In this document: positions 44,636 to 56,783 of the stretch, piece after piece | Numbering within the stretch: position 1 is the stretch's first letter | Layout of the letters: each line of letters begins with the position of its first letter | Origin: Ostrinia nubilalis | Lineage: Eukaryota; Arthropoda; Insecta; Lepidoptera; Crambidae | Reading direction: 5' to 3' | NCBI RefSeq assembly: GCF_963855985.1 | Contig: NC_087099.1 | Location: 14,724,001-14,788,000, forward strand | Length of the DNA stretch: 64,000 bases | The notes under the pieces: generated by a model | What the model was told of the DNA's origin: nothing | The model's input: the letters and a program-made list of their open reading frames with translations, nothing else | Databases searched by the model: none | Made by a program: the position numbers and the translations under genes

Positions 44636-45199
44636 ACTAATTACTACAAATGTATTCTACTCAATTACTAATTATTGCAATTAATTACACCTATACCTGT
44701 CTAAGGGACTTATAGGAGTGTAGACTAGTGTAGAGTTATACTTTTATACGATTGTTGGTGTTATAATACTCTAACAACTATCCTTTAGTCAGCCATCTGA
44801 CTAAGAGCATTATAGGAGGGTAGAGATACGGCAACCGCTGTTTAACGGCCTACTTGTACGATGTTATAGAGCTAGCATTTTAATAGAACACACGTGGTCA
44901 TTTATAAAGCCAAAATGTTTACTTGTTTTAGACTGTTATACAGCTAGTAGCTGTAGTAGGACTTGTTTGTGATAATTAAAATAACCTTTTTTTACTATCT
45001 GTACAAAAGTGTTTCAATGGTTCGCATGTACACTGTAGGCTGTTAAAAGGACTATATGTGTTGTCCATTAACATCAATAGCAGTTTATTTGTCCACAAGT
45101 ACTACTCTTATTTGCTTTAAGCTGAACACGAATGTGAATGTGATATTCTATTACACATTTCCCCAAGCCTGTTTTTAGTTGTTCATGGTGGTTCTGTAC

Positions 45200-45560
45200 A
45201 TGATGCAGAGGAAAATATTATGCCTGAACCTGAAATTTCCCTTCAAAATATACCAGATATCAGAGTGTGATGATTGCAGTTCTTGTGATAGTGAATACCA
45301 TTTTGATTTGGACAATTATTTAACCTTTCGCAAAAAAAAATAAGAACATGGGCTATTGAAAATCGTATTCCTCATTCCGCTTTGAATAAATTGTCAAGCA
45401 TAATAAACGAATTTAAACCGGGAACACTGCCGTCTGATGCTTTAGGTATTCATACTTGACTATTAGTACCTGGGCTAGGCGATTTAACGGACATTAATAT
45501 TTTTTATTGCGGATCTCTAAAATTTCAGTATTTGAAAGAATTAAAGATACACAATTGACC
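45200..45560 (+). pseudogene. Decayed transposon-derived coding fragment
   Basis: After frameshifts the plus strand reads RTWAIENRIPHSALNKLSSI, then INEFKPGTLPSDALG, later LTDINIFYCGSLKFQYLKEL. This resembles the N-terminal part of a widespread family of insect transposon-associated proteins (WAxxNxIxHxALNxLL). The precise family is uncertain; several stops show it is dead. Confidence 0.45.
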
Positions 45561-46704
45561 TGAACTAGGTATATCTTAAAGCTGTACATAAGTTCACATT
45601 AGAATAAATTTATAGACATTAGCGCTGTAGTGGTACAAATGTGGAACTTCATATAGATAACAGCATTCTAACAGAACACATGTGAACCTAATATACGCTC
45701 ACCGCATTAAATTGGAGTTATAACAGTTCACATAGCCGTATTTCATTTCCACCATTTTGTTCTACATAACCTAAAATATTTACCAAATAAATCTCCAAAA
45801 TTAATGCAGATTTATCACAAAATTCGCAGATAGAGCGATTGAGTTTTGGTTTCATGTTATAATTAATTACCGTAATATAATTATAATGCCAATCCAATAT
45901 CAAAAACTGAAAATTGTAGATTTCCTCTCAGCCAGTTTTAAATATTTTAAAATGAATATCGTGTTTTTACAGAGGCGCGTAAATATTTTAGCTGTAAATA
46001 TGTATACATTTCACGATAAAGTTGCATTCCCAATGGCATTAACATTATTAAGTATTTAAAACCCGTGTTATTATTTGCATAAATGATTATCCGCCCGAGT
46101 TGTTTCCCTCTTGGCACTCACGTACAAATACCAAACTAATATTAAAATGTGGAAATAATTTAAGACACACGTGAACTTTAGGTAGCATTGGAGTACTTTT
46201 GTCGGACTTTATAACTTTGAAAGCTGTGCATTTAGCCACTTGTTACTCTTTATTGTCCTCACGTACGTTGTATGGTTCACACTGCGTCCCATATAGTGCC
46301 GTAAGTCAGCCTTAAGTACGATGTTACTACTTAAACTGCTATTATAATGCTATTATACTGCTAATGTACAGCCATAGTGAACTTAAAGCTGTCTAATTTG
46401 TGCCCAAACTGGTTCTATAAAAGCATTATAGCAAGCTATACAGCTAGTTATTAGCCTATTGTCCAGTCCCATCATTCAGGCACTTTGCTTAATAATCTGT
46501 GCTTAGGGGATCGGGTTTACTGCACACCTGGCAGCCGTGACGTCACATCAACGCTCTCGTATGGCACGGGGCGAACGCGATGAGGTGTGCAGGTGACTGC
46601 GTAGCGAGGGAGAATCGCATTCTAGCGAGGTGCGCAGTTAGTTCGGGTTTTACTTCAGGCTGCTGACTTTTTTTCGGGCGTAAACAAAAATGGTTTAAAA
46701 CGAG

Positions 46705-49700
46705 TTAAAGTTGTGTAGCGTCTGCCGTCTGTTCTTCTGTCTTCTTCGGTTCTGGCGGTGGCTTCTGCACCAGCCGTCGGTCGTCAGGCAGGAACGATGC
46801 TACTATGGCTGAAGCTGAAAGGAAATGTACATAAGATAAAGTATATGCTCTAAATTTTGTTCTTTACGAATTGTTATAAAAAATAGTGCGAGTGTTTTCC
46901 ACGTAAGCGAGTCGCAACAAGTTTTTATATAAGCGCTTTTCGTGATTGAAAACACTAAAGGATTCTCCATAGCTACCAACTTTCCTTTGCCATTAGCCAT
47001 TTTTCCATCGAGGTCTAATCTGTTTCTAACAGGTTGTTCTTCTATGAGTTGTATGGTAGATATCGCTTTATAGCTATTAGATTAGACCATGTGGATTGTC
47101 AGTCCCAACTTGTTTTATTTTAGCTATCTTAATTGAGTAGTGTACTTGTTCTTTACGGCAAAGACAACTTACAACCAAACATAGAAGCGAAGACGTAGAA
47201 GCCAGCTTCGCAGTTGTTGACCAGCAGATAGTTGAGGATCTGGACGAAGGCGATGGTGCCCACACGAGCCCCCGTGAGCGTCAACCCCAGTGCTAGTACC
47301 CTGAAATATTAGAAGAAAACTATTTTAACACTCGCTACTATCTGAAGCATCTTGCTTTTCAAGCACAAAAACTTTCATTAATTTTTCAAATTTTACCAAA
47401 TACATGACATAATTATTTTTTCCCATCGTCAAAATCTCAAAAAATATTAGTACCTACTTAATGCTAATGCTAAGCTTTTTCGCTGCTTTGCTTCGCGCCC
47501 TCGCTTTTTAGAAAAGCTATTTTCCAATGTGTCGTAACCTTAGTAACTTTACCTAAGATTATCCGAAAAAGTGCGACCGCGATAGCGTTTACACCCCAAG
47601 AACTACTAGTCCCATCAGCAGCACTCTATCACAATGCGTCGAAACAGCTTAATTGTAACTTTACCTTAGATTTGTTGGGAACAGTGCGACGGCTATAGCA
47701 GTGTACAGCCCAAGCACTACCAGCCCCATTAGCAGCACCAGAAACAGCGCAGCACTGGCGATGGTGTTGGGCACGAGGTTCATGATCACGCCCGAGAGCC
47801 CGCAAACCGCAGTGATGATGATCACCATGTTGCGACGACCCACCGTATTCAGGAACTGAAATTGAATTTCACTTTTTTGTTTCATGCCAGTCTTATTTTA
47901 AGATTATACAAAAATAAAAGTAAGCACTAATACTACATAAATTTATTTATTTATTTATTTATTATTAGGCATACACAACAAGTAACAATCACAAATAATA
48001 TAAGTATAAAGAAAGTAACTTATGCTATAAATATACTAAGTATAAATATCAACTATACTAAGTTTTACTCTTTGTTTTCATATCTGTAGTAACTAAGTAT
48101 AGGGATGGCGCGCGCGCAGTGAGTGAATGTATGTGTGAGTGAGTGTATGTTTGAGTGAGTGTGTATGTGTGAGTGTGTTTTTCTTTTTTAGTTTATGGCA
48201 CAGATCAGTGCAAGAGGCAAACTAAGGTAGGTGGTGCTGCACCACCTACTCCACCGTGCAATAAAGGTTATAGTGCGAAGTTTAATTAAGAGAGTTACCT
48301 AGCTATTAATGTAGTACATATTTTTAATTGTAAGTAGGTATAAACTACCCAATATTGCCAAAAATCTACCTCTCTACGTCAAGTGGCAGATCACAAAACT
48401 TCTGAATTATTTAAAAACTCATAGCACGGTTGGCACCTTTTTAATAAAGAATTTAAATTTTTAACTTACGAAGTTGAGGACGAGACTGAGGAAGGACTGC
48501 ATTGCACCAACAGCCAGCACGATCAACATGGCGGTGTTGTTCAGCGAACACGGTACTACATCTGGCTGAAAAGAAAAAATTACAAATATTAGGTAGGTAC
48601 TTTATTTTTTATTGGTTGTACGTGGTTTAGGTGGGGGAGTGTTGTAGTAAAAAACTTAGGTCCTGAAGTCTTATAATAATGAGTTCTTTATGAAGACTCG
48701 AGTCTGTGTCCATCTTAAGTCTTTGCTTCTTATAAAAAAACTTGATTCTCGACTGCGGGACCTCGTGACTGAGCCTTTTTAAAATAATTCGACTGTCTTC
48801 CGAGTCCTTAACTGAAATCTTTGGAAAGGGCGGCGTTTGAAATAGGACTGAAAAGGACTCTTCATGACTCGCCAGATAATTTATTGTCGTGCAAAATGAT
48901 TTGAGTCTGAAGTTATTATTTTACAACACTACGGCTTAGTTGTAGTTGCACCACCTAACTTTGACCGTAAATAGTTACGGTTCGAGACAGGTATAAACGT
49001 TAACTGGTCTTTTTGTGTGGAGTTTGACATATTTTCGACGTTTGTCAAAGTTAAAGTAAGATGGTCCAACCCAGCCTTAGTAGGGTTATTCTTCATAATT
49101 ATACCTAATTCTTGTTCTAAGCGGAGAATTATGATGACCTAAAAAAACTTACGTCAACCACCGGTGGCGAGGCGCCGTGCGATCGGAGGACGTCACAGAC
49201 GGTCTGGTTCATGGGAGAGTCATTCTCTATGGTCTCCATAAACTGGTTCGCGATGGTCGGGAACCATACAATCAGAGATCCTATTCTGAAAGATGGAAAG
49301 AGTTAATTTGTAAACTTCTAGAAGATGGATGAATATTTAGTTACTTGAAGTAATAGATGACTTTGTGGTTTTCTTCTGCTTGTGTCTCTGTTCAATTTCG
49401 TTGGGTTACTCTGCCTTGATTTAAAAACATCTTCCATACTATAGTTGGATGTAAAATACAGTCTATTTTTAATCCTTTTCGTGTGGTTATTCATCAGACA
49501 ATACGGTTTCAGGCCGTAAAGCAGATTTTAGAACATACAATGCACTACTATTTCAGGAAACCTAACCTCCGAGATTTTGAAGCCAGTGTACTTATTCAAT
49601 ATCAGTTTTCAGGTTTTCAAAGAAGCGCTTTTAAAACCAATCAAAAGCGTAACTAATAACTATAAACTGAAAGACCATTCCTATCACCTCTATGTCGTTA

Positions 49701-52700
49701 AAATAGATCAAGTTTTAGATTTATCATCTTACGACAAGAAAGATAAATAGTACAATTTATTTAAGGCTTAAGATACAGGGTAAAACCTCAAAGATTACCA
49801 TATATGGTTTATGGCGTGCAATACAAACACGATAAGTTAGTAAATGATATTTATAGGTACTTACTGTTGGAATACAAAAAGCATTGTCATAATAATCATG
49901 TACTTTAGCAGAGGTGCCCTGACCAGCGGGGCGAATTGCTCTTTGGCAGATTTGGGTTTGTCATTCTCTGGTCGTTCTTCCATTAGAAGGCCTTTAACCT
50001 AAAAAATATAATGATTGGTTAAGTCCTCCGTTGCCAGTACCTTGCCGAGCATATGCCTTCACTGCTTGGGTTTTTATTAGCGGTCAAGCTGTAGATCCTG
50101 GCTATGCAGGAGTTGCAGCGGTGGGAACGAGAGGTGAGAACAGTCCCGATTATCTACCTTGCCATGCACCAAATACCTTAAACTAAAAAATGTAGTAGGT
50201 ACCTGTAACTCCTCTTTATTTTTGCTGAATCTATTGTTTATCCTGTGTATCCGCCTCAGGATTGCCAAAGCCTCTTCCTCGTTTCCTTTTGAGTAGGCAA
50301 ACTTGGGACTTTCGCTTATGAACAGGAGGAAAAATGCAGAGATCGCGCTGGGTGCGGAAAACAGCAGCATTAAGGTCCTCCAGGAGTTCCAATAAATGCC
50401 CAGACCTTCGATGTAGTACGAGTATGACAGAGGTATCACCGGAATTGCTATCACTGGGGACAAATAAAATTAAATGTAGTTAGGCTAACTGGAAGGACAA
50501 CGAGCATAGGTATTTAAAAAACTTTTACTCTGGTAGGTAGGTAGAAGTCATTTTCTAAGATGACGTTATTCAAAAAAGATGTCGAAGTTTTCAATGAGAA
50601 CTGTTGACTATAATCAGTATTTTATTGTGACTGCATTTTGTCAAATGAACCTTTAGATAGAGTGATGATAAAATAAAGCGGTAAAATTCTCACAAGCAAT
50701 CACTGAAAAGCTTTTACTCTAGGTCGACAATAACGTGCATTTACCTGCCATAATGCCCTGCGCGAGAATAAAGATGCTGGTGACCAGCATTACCACCAGG
50801 TTCCTTTTAGCCATGGGCACGCTCTCACTGAGCATGGACATCGAAAGCGAGTACTGGCCTGATGCCCTGAAGTGGAGAAACAGGTAATGTTAGTATCCAC
50901 TAGCTTTATACAAGACTTTTCTTTATGAGAAGCTGAAGAACCAGTCCAGCAGTCCAAAAAATAAGTAGTTCTAGGTACTAATGGGGAAAAGAAAACCTTC
51001 GACATAGCTTAAAATAAAAATGAACGCCCGGTAAGTTCCTTGTTTTATTGTAGTAATAACATTGCCCCGGAACACATTGTCTGACGCGAACTCTCAAGAC
51101 AATACCGGTTGCACGCGGCTCCACGCGGCAGTCGCGGCCGATGCTATGTAGAGAAAAAATAGGTTGATCTTTTTTTTTTTGAAAATATTATGAACATCTG
51201 CGACATCCATCAAATTACTTACAATGCAGTAGCGACGAATTGCAGAATTAGCAGCATGATCCAGTTGACTGATAAACTGGCGATAGCGTTGAACACAAAC
51301 CCGCACAGCAGGGAGATGATGATGGTATTGCGCCGGCCTCGAGTGTCGCCGATGTAGCCCCATACTGGGGAACCCAGCAATGCGCCTGGAGGAAAAAAAG
51401 GAATGAGGAACTTTGGTATATGAAAAGAGGAACCGACTCTGCTTCCTTGGGTAAATAGACGAAATTAACAGACATTAAATAAGTCCTGTATTAATTATGA
51501 CACACGCCACAATTGGGAGGGCGGGCTCATAGTTCGTTTCGTCCGTTGGGACCAAAAGTTCACAAGTGGCGACCACGGACTGGAAGTAGCGTAGGCACTG
51601 CCACTCAGTGGACCCACGATCTAGTTAAGGTTGCGGGAAACTCTGCATGCGGGCAGTGCAAGACCAAAATAATCCTTGGGGGACCTTTGAGCAGTGGCGT
51701 AACTATACCATCCGAGGCTCGTGGCAAATTATGTGCATAGGGCCCTTGGCGAATATAGGGCTATTTTTCAAGGGGGTCCCGGGACCATTGCGAGGGGGGG
51801 GGATTAGGGTCTTTGGCCGGGGCCCCCTCAGGTCGGGGCCCGTGGTTTTTTGCCAGCCCTGTCACCCTATAGTTACGCCACTGCCTTTGAGGTGATTCTA
51901 CTTACCGACAATAGGGGCGGCGGCCAACAGCCCCTGCTGCCCACTCGTGGTGCCAAGCTCGCAAGCACTGGTGGGGATGATGAGGGTAGTGCTGTAGGCG
52001 ATCGCAGCGAAGGCTATGATAAGGAACCCGGTCAGCGCCACCAGAAGGTAGCTGTAGAGACCAAAACCTGGAAAAAAGTTGTTGATTGACTGTTATTCTA
52101 GCTACCACCATCTTGCCTAAGTCTGTCGCCATAACAACAATGTTAACAGCATTGTTGTGCTCCGGCTGTTAGAGGTAAGATAGTCAGTTCCTCCGTGGTT
52201 GAGGATTCCGGGTGAAGCTCGCTTCCGCCTTCGGCCTGATCATCACATACCATCAGGTGAGAAATGATCGAATTGATCGAATTGCTCTGCTACCGTTTAG
52301 CGGTTTATTTTTGAGGACTATAGTCGTAGTCCAAGAGATAAATAAGATAATTATGACCATTGCGCAATAAGAAAGCCTGAAATCGCAGTAGTTAGAGTCT
52401 TTAGTGTATGAATCCAGCTCACGGATCGTACATAATTCATAATGCTTGGAAAACAAGTACTTTGCACTATAGATTTGAAAGTAATAATTTATCTAATCAT
52501 TATGGTATAAGATTTAGATAGAAAGATAGATATGAAGTTTCATTTTAACGATTCATTCTCGATTTCACATTAATGAAATTAGTAAAAATATCTAATATAC
52601 TCGTATTTATCTTATTATCTTTTTTAGTAGTTACCTATGATTTTTTTTTCAGTATCAAACTCTTAGATTCTAAGAGCTGATTTAATTTAGCTTAATGGTA

Positions 52701-53772
52701 ATCAAAGATTTATTATGTAGTGATTAATTATAACTTGCGTGAGTGATAAGATTTAATACGTCATTTACCTACGTAGATAATCGCGTGTTTATATCCCACC
52801 AAGGGACTTTGGTGTGTGATAAGCACTCTAATGTCTTGGTACCACAATCGTTAGCTTTTAACACCTTAGGTATTAGGTACTGTGTCTGCTCCATCATCAT
52901 CAGCAGGAGCACGACCCTCTACAATTTAAGGTGAATGAAGGATTCCCTCTGGCCAGACTGGTTGAAGAGCTCTACATCCACTATGCAATGCCATAACTTA
53001 GCCGTTTGCTGTTTTTCTTGAGCAGTATTAATTATTTTCGCGCACATTTTACTATCTTATCCGAAAACACAATTATTATTGTACTTAAGTAGTCCGAATC
53101 AATACTAAGGGTAAACAGTTGGTAATAATTACGGAATTATTCTGTTTCGTAAGAACATAAGCAAATTAAATTCATACATAGAGCAAAGGCCTTGGCATTA
53201 TTTGTTGGTCAGCCGGTTGAATGCAGCTAATAGCTTTAAAGGGTACCTACTAAGGTATTTGATCGGCACCCTGTAGCTAAATTGAAGCAGTCTATTAGGT
53301 AGAGCTACATCCAGAGACAACCTACCGTATAAAGGTAGGCTAGGAGACTTGAATCTCTATAGAAAAAAAAGTTTTTGGGTCAATTTGAAATCGTCATTTT
53401 ACGGATGGCGAGTAATGATGTTCGATGCAAATAAACGATATTTCAACCAGTATCTATCGACTTGTAGTAGGTATTTTTGGGAGAATTCATTGCCAGGAAA
53501 TAGTTCCTCAAAAAATTAATTTCCTATTTTGAAAAAAAAAACTTCAATTACTCCTTAAAACTCCTTTTAAAGTATAAATGTCCTTTTTAGGATTTTGATA
53601 TTGGGTTGTTAGTTCATTTATTGTCATTAATTGTTCAAAAGGATTTGTTAGAATAAATTACACTTTATGTATTAAATACATACATACCAGCCTTATTAAT
53701 CGCCTCTTCGAAAGGAATCTTTCCATCTGAGTATTGAAGGGTAGAGTTCTCGTCTTTATCATTCGAAGACAT
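46705..53772 (-). CDS. SV2/SVOP-like major facilitator transporter, paralogue 2 (11 exons)
   Basis: Second member of the tandem pair, 522 residues; substrate unknown. Exons: 53688-53772, 51906-52067, 51223-51385, 50745-50866, 50203-50453, 49865-49998, 49153-49285, 48470-48565, 47665-47855, 47173-47300, 46705-46808; all GT-AG and in phase. Start MSSNDKDENSTLQYSDGK, then FEEAINKAGFGLYSYLL, the conserved N-terminal entry to TM1. Motif A is WGYIGDTRGRRNT. ASGQYSLSMSMLSESVP, ESPKFAYSKGNEEEALAIL, FQQIGSLIVWFPTIANQF and GRRNMVIIITAVCGLSGVIM match paralogue 1 position by position. Exons 2, 3, 4, 9 and 10 have identical lengths in both genes; exon 1, the central-loop exons 5-8 and the last exon differ. 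The loop between TM7 and TM8 (METIENDSPMNQTVCDVL) is longer, with N-linked sites possible. Intron 6 is phase 2 here but phase 1 in paralogue 1. Confidence 0.92.
47941..48260. repeat. Retroposon A/T tail and simple repeats in transporter 2 intron 8
   Basis: Starts with five ATTT units, the reverse-strand tail of a retroposon, then about 60 bp of GTGAGTGTAT-type simple repeat (48,118-48,178), then a small palindrome AGGTAGGTGGTG/CACCACCTACT at about 48,225-48,250. Confidence 0.6.
48932..49079. mobile_element. Short MITE in transporter 2 intron 7, copy 2
   Basis: Same family as 31,754-31,855: TTGCACCACCTAACTTTGAC at one end and the near-complement AAAGTTAAAGTAAGATGG then CCCAGCCTTAG at the other. 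This copy has about 45 bp more in the middle. Confidence 0.7.
50065..50150 (+). repeat. Interspersed repeat fragment in transporter 2 intron 5
   Basis: Shares CGGTCAAGCTGTAGATCCTG and GGTGGGAACGAGAGGTGAGA with 9,820-9,990. It fills nearly half of the 204-bp intron. Confidence 0.6.
51520..51683 (+). mobile_element. RTE-type LINE tail fragment in transporter 2 intron 2
   Basis: Contains CCCACGATCTAGTTAAGGTT and GCGGGCAGTGCAAGACC, cognate to the RTE tails at 9,090 and 14,190. Antisense to the host gene. Confidence 0.5.
51692..51883. mobile_element. hAT-type MITE with perfect 8-bp duplication
   Basis: Ends CAGTGGCGTAACTATA and TATAGTTACGCCACTG, flanked on both sides by CCTTTGAG (51684-51691, 51884-51891). 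It is 192 bp with a GC-rich middle. It inserted 14 bp inside intron 2 from the exon 2 donor of transporter 2. Confidence 0.85.
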
Positions 53773-55660
53773 TTTAGTTATAGTTTATTTACACCAGCAC
53801 TTTTAACACAATTAAATTGAGATTCTAAAACATTGAATTTATTTATTAATAAATCATAAATTAAAAAAGACAAGACCGTTTATGATGCGAATGTAAGAAC
53901 ACTACATTAAGAATGCCAAATTGTTTATCTATGTAAAAAAGATAATTGTTCTGCGGCGAACAGGTTTGTATTCAGGGCGTATTACATGGCTTCTAAAAGG
54001 GGTGCGGTATATACACCTTTTGTAGTAATTAATAATCAATTGTTAACACTCATAAGTACCATTACCATTAGTAATATCAAAACCTATTTTTAACCTTTGT
54101 AATCTACTATTTAATTTTGTAAATACAGACACGCGGCATCTCAAGCAAGCATCATGGGATCAAAGAAGTGTGTATTTGATTGGTGGTAGAAGTCAATTAA
54201 AAGCAACAACGACAACTATAGTTATTAAATATTCTATCTGCGAAGGGTGTTATGATAGTCCATTTAAAGGACGAAGCACACTTAATCTACCTGGAAACGG
54301 ATGGTAACCGTAGCAACTCGAGTATTCTTTATATGAAACTCCGTAATGCAACGCACACTTATCCGCACCGTAACGTAAACGCCTCGCCTCGTGGTTGACA
54401 GTGCGGCGAAAGGCGATACGATGTTGATCCGTTTCCGAGCTGATAAGTACTTATTTTTTGCGCCCTTTATTCCCTGAATGCGGCCCTGTATCACACGCGA
54501 AATCAAGTGGCATTTACTAACAAAAATTACACAAATTGATGCAATCATTAACACGTGAAGTGATAAGAATACAAATGGATTATCGATCGCGTTTATTCTT
54601 TAAGAACTTGTTTACTTCAGAAAGTAACTAATCAATTGATGACTATCTTCAGTGTACGGGCTAACCGCACATAAAATTGTACATTTCTTACTTGACCTAG
54701 TTTAAATTTCGCTAAGTTAGCTTTACGTCATTGCTCGTCACTATGCGTTACGATATTGGTGAATTCAATAAATCAGTGTAGGTACGTTTAACACTCGTCG
54801 GGTTTGGTTATTAGTACTAGCTGTCCTCGGAGTCACCATCCTTTCAGCGTCCCTTAGCCAATCCTTAATGAGTGATTTACTACCGCAACATTCAGATTTC
54901 GCAGTCATTTTAAAATATCAATTATTTAATCAGGTATGATCGTGGTCTAAAACCTGCTTTGTTCTGCATTAAAATAATATTTTCTTCGTAAGTACATTTA
55001 AATTAGTTATTTTGAAAAGTTTTTCAGGCGTGTACTTATTGTACAATAATTAATTTTAGTGCTATCCTTGTTTATTAGAATAGAAGAATAGAAAATCAAT
55101 TCATGTGTGCAGGGTACTTTATTGTATGTAAGTAGGTATTATTTATTTTCTTGTCACATGGTAAATACAGGTGGTAAATAATATTTTACCACCTGTATTT
55201 ACCATGTGACAAGCAAATAAATAAATAACGAGGCCGACATGTTATTGATAATTTCATACAATCAACAGCACCATAAAAACGCACGTTTTTGTTGCACTAC
55301 ATAAAATGCCACAGTGTTTAGCTTGATTAGGTCTGTCCATGATACATATATAGAACACAGTAATCTAACATAATAAGTAATAGAACATAATCCTAGACTG
55401 CATCTCACTTAACACCAGGTGCGTGCGATTGCGGTCAAATAACTGGCTTGTCATGCATAAAAAAGGTACTACTTAGTAACTACCTACTGACGTAATTGTG
55501 CTTTAAATCTTCATTAAGTATACCAATCTTAACACGTTGCCTCTATTTACGAGTATAATGAAAACGCATGCGTATTGCGTGCAAAGCGCACAAGAACTGC
55601 TTACGAGATTTGGGTCTTAGAAACGGACTTAAAGTTAATTGATGCAGGAGATAAATGGAA
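53773..55660. other. Upstream region of transporter 2
   Basis: No supported coding frame. Contains the presumed promoter, the strong hairpin at 55,138-55,221 and a repeat piece at about 55,390-55,470 (CCTAGACTGCATCTCACTT), related to 1,655-1,725. Confidence 0.45.
55138..55221. repeat. Long near-perfect hairpin
   Basis: CTTGTCACATGGTAAATACA then GGTGGTAAA on the left is repeated as its exact complement on the right after a 6-nt loop (TAATAT). Flanking ATTTATTT extends the arms to about 39 bp with one mismatch. Confidence 0.75.
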
Positions 55661-56783
55661 TTATAGGGTACTTCTCATTTACACTCAAATTTGATGGTCA
55701 CACAATAATAGTTCATAAACGGTATAAGTTAGAACAATAACTTTGAAATCAGGTGATAACATATCTATTTAGCTACATACAAATTAAATTTTATCGTAAT
55801 AGAAGCAAAAATAATACGAAAACATCACATGAAACTATACAAAACGGGGTCATTTTTCGCGTTCTCATCGTGTCACACCTTCGGTTGCAATGAAACATTT
55901 GGTTACTGCATTCACAATTTTCATTCAATTTGTGTGTAGCATATACTAAAATCATCGTAATTAAATATACTTTCCACACAATAGTCAAAAAAATATCTTC
56001 TTATAATTATTTCGAATTGAGGAAGGAAAATGCGTTGGTCACACGATTTTAGGTACCTAAAATTTTGAGTAATCATACAAGATTGCCGTTAAACCGAACA
56101 CCATCAACCAATCACTGTGTTCTATTCGGTTAACGTCAGTCGCGCTCCTGCCATTGCGGAGGTGAGATAAGTCGATCATCGCTCCGCGAAAAAAATACGT
56201 AACTTTTTGTGATTATCCATAGACATTCCGTCGCTTGCTTGATCAATATTTTCTACTTCTAAAATTTAAACAATTTAATTGAAACTTAGGCCATTGAAAA
56301 CTTAACATGTTAGACTTATTTGTGTAGTATTCGACTTGAACCGTTAAACTCAAATTTAGGGATAATGAATAAAAAACTAAAATTTTCGTCATCTTCGTGG
56401 CATCACCTTCGTGGTGTTTTATACACGAAGGTGATTTTAGGCCACGAAAGTGATTTCTTGCTTTGGTTTATTTTAAAATATAATGACTGGTGTTTAAGTT
56501 TTTACAATATTTTAATAACGAATAAATTATACGTGTTAAGTAGAGTTCAGTACATCAATAAAAAAATAAGGGCCTCGTATTTTTTGTCTGTATGACTGTA
56601 TGTATGTCTGTATATGTGACTGTGTATCTGTTTGTAAGATAAATTTAATCTGAAGTTTGAGTTAAAAGTTGTACAACAAAAATACGAGGCCATCTGGCCT
56701 CAATAAATAAACATATTTTTTGTTGAGGGACTGATAAGTTAAGAGTTCTTTTTTATTGAGGTACTGATAATCCTTTTTTTTTT

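Larger units (their letters stand above)
43164..46704. other. Intergenic region with transposon debris, downstream of transporter 2
   Basis: Holds a common lepidopteran repeat (44,395-44,635), a decayed coding fragment (45,200-45,560) and, around 44,700-44,890 and 46,320-46,450, scattered GCTATTATA- and AGCTAGTTA-type repeats. The transporter 2 polyadenylation site must lie here; the nearest clear AATAAA on the minus strand is at about 46,245-46,252. Confidence 0.45.
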
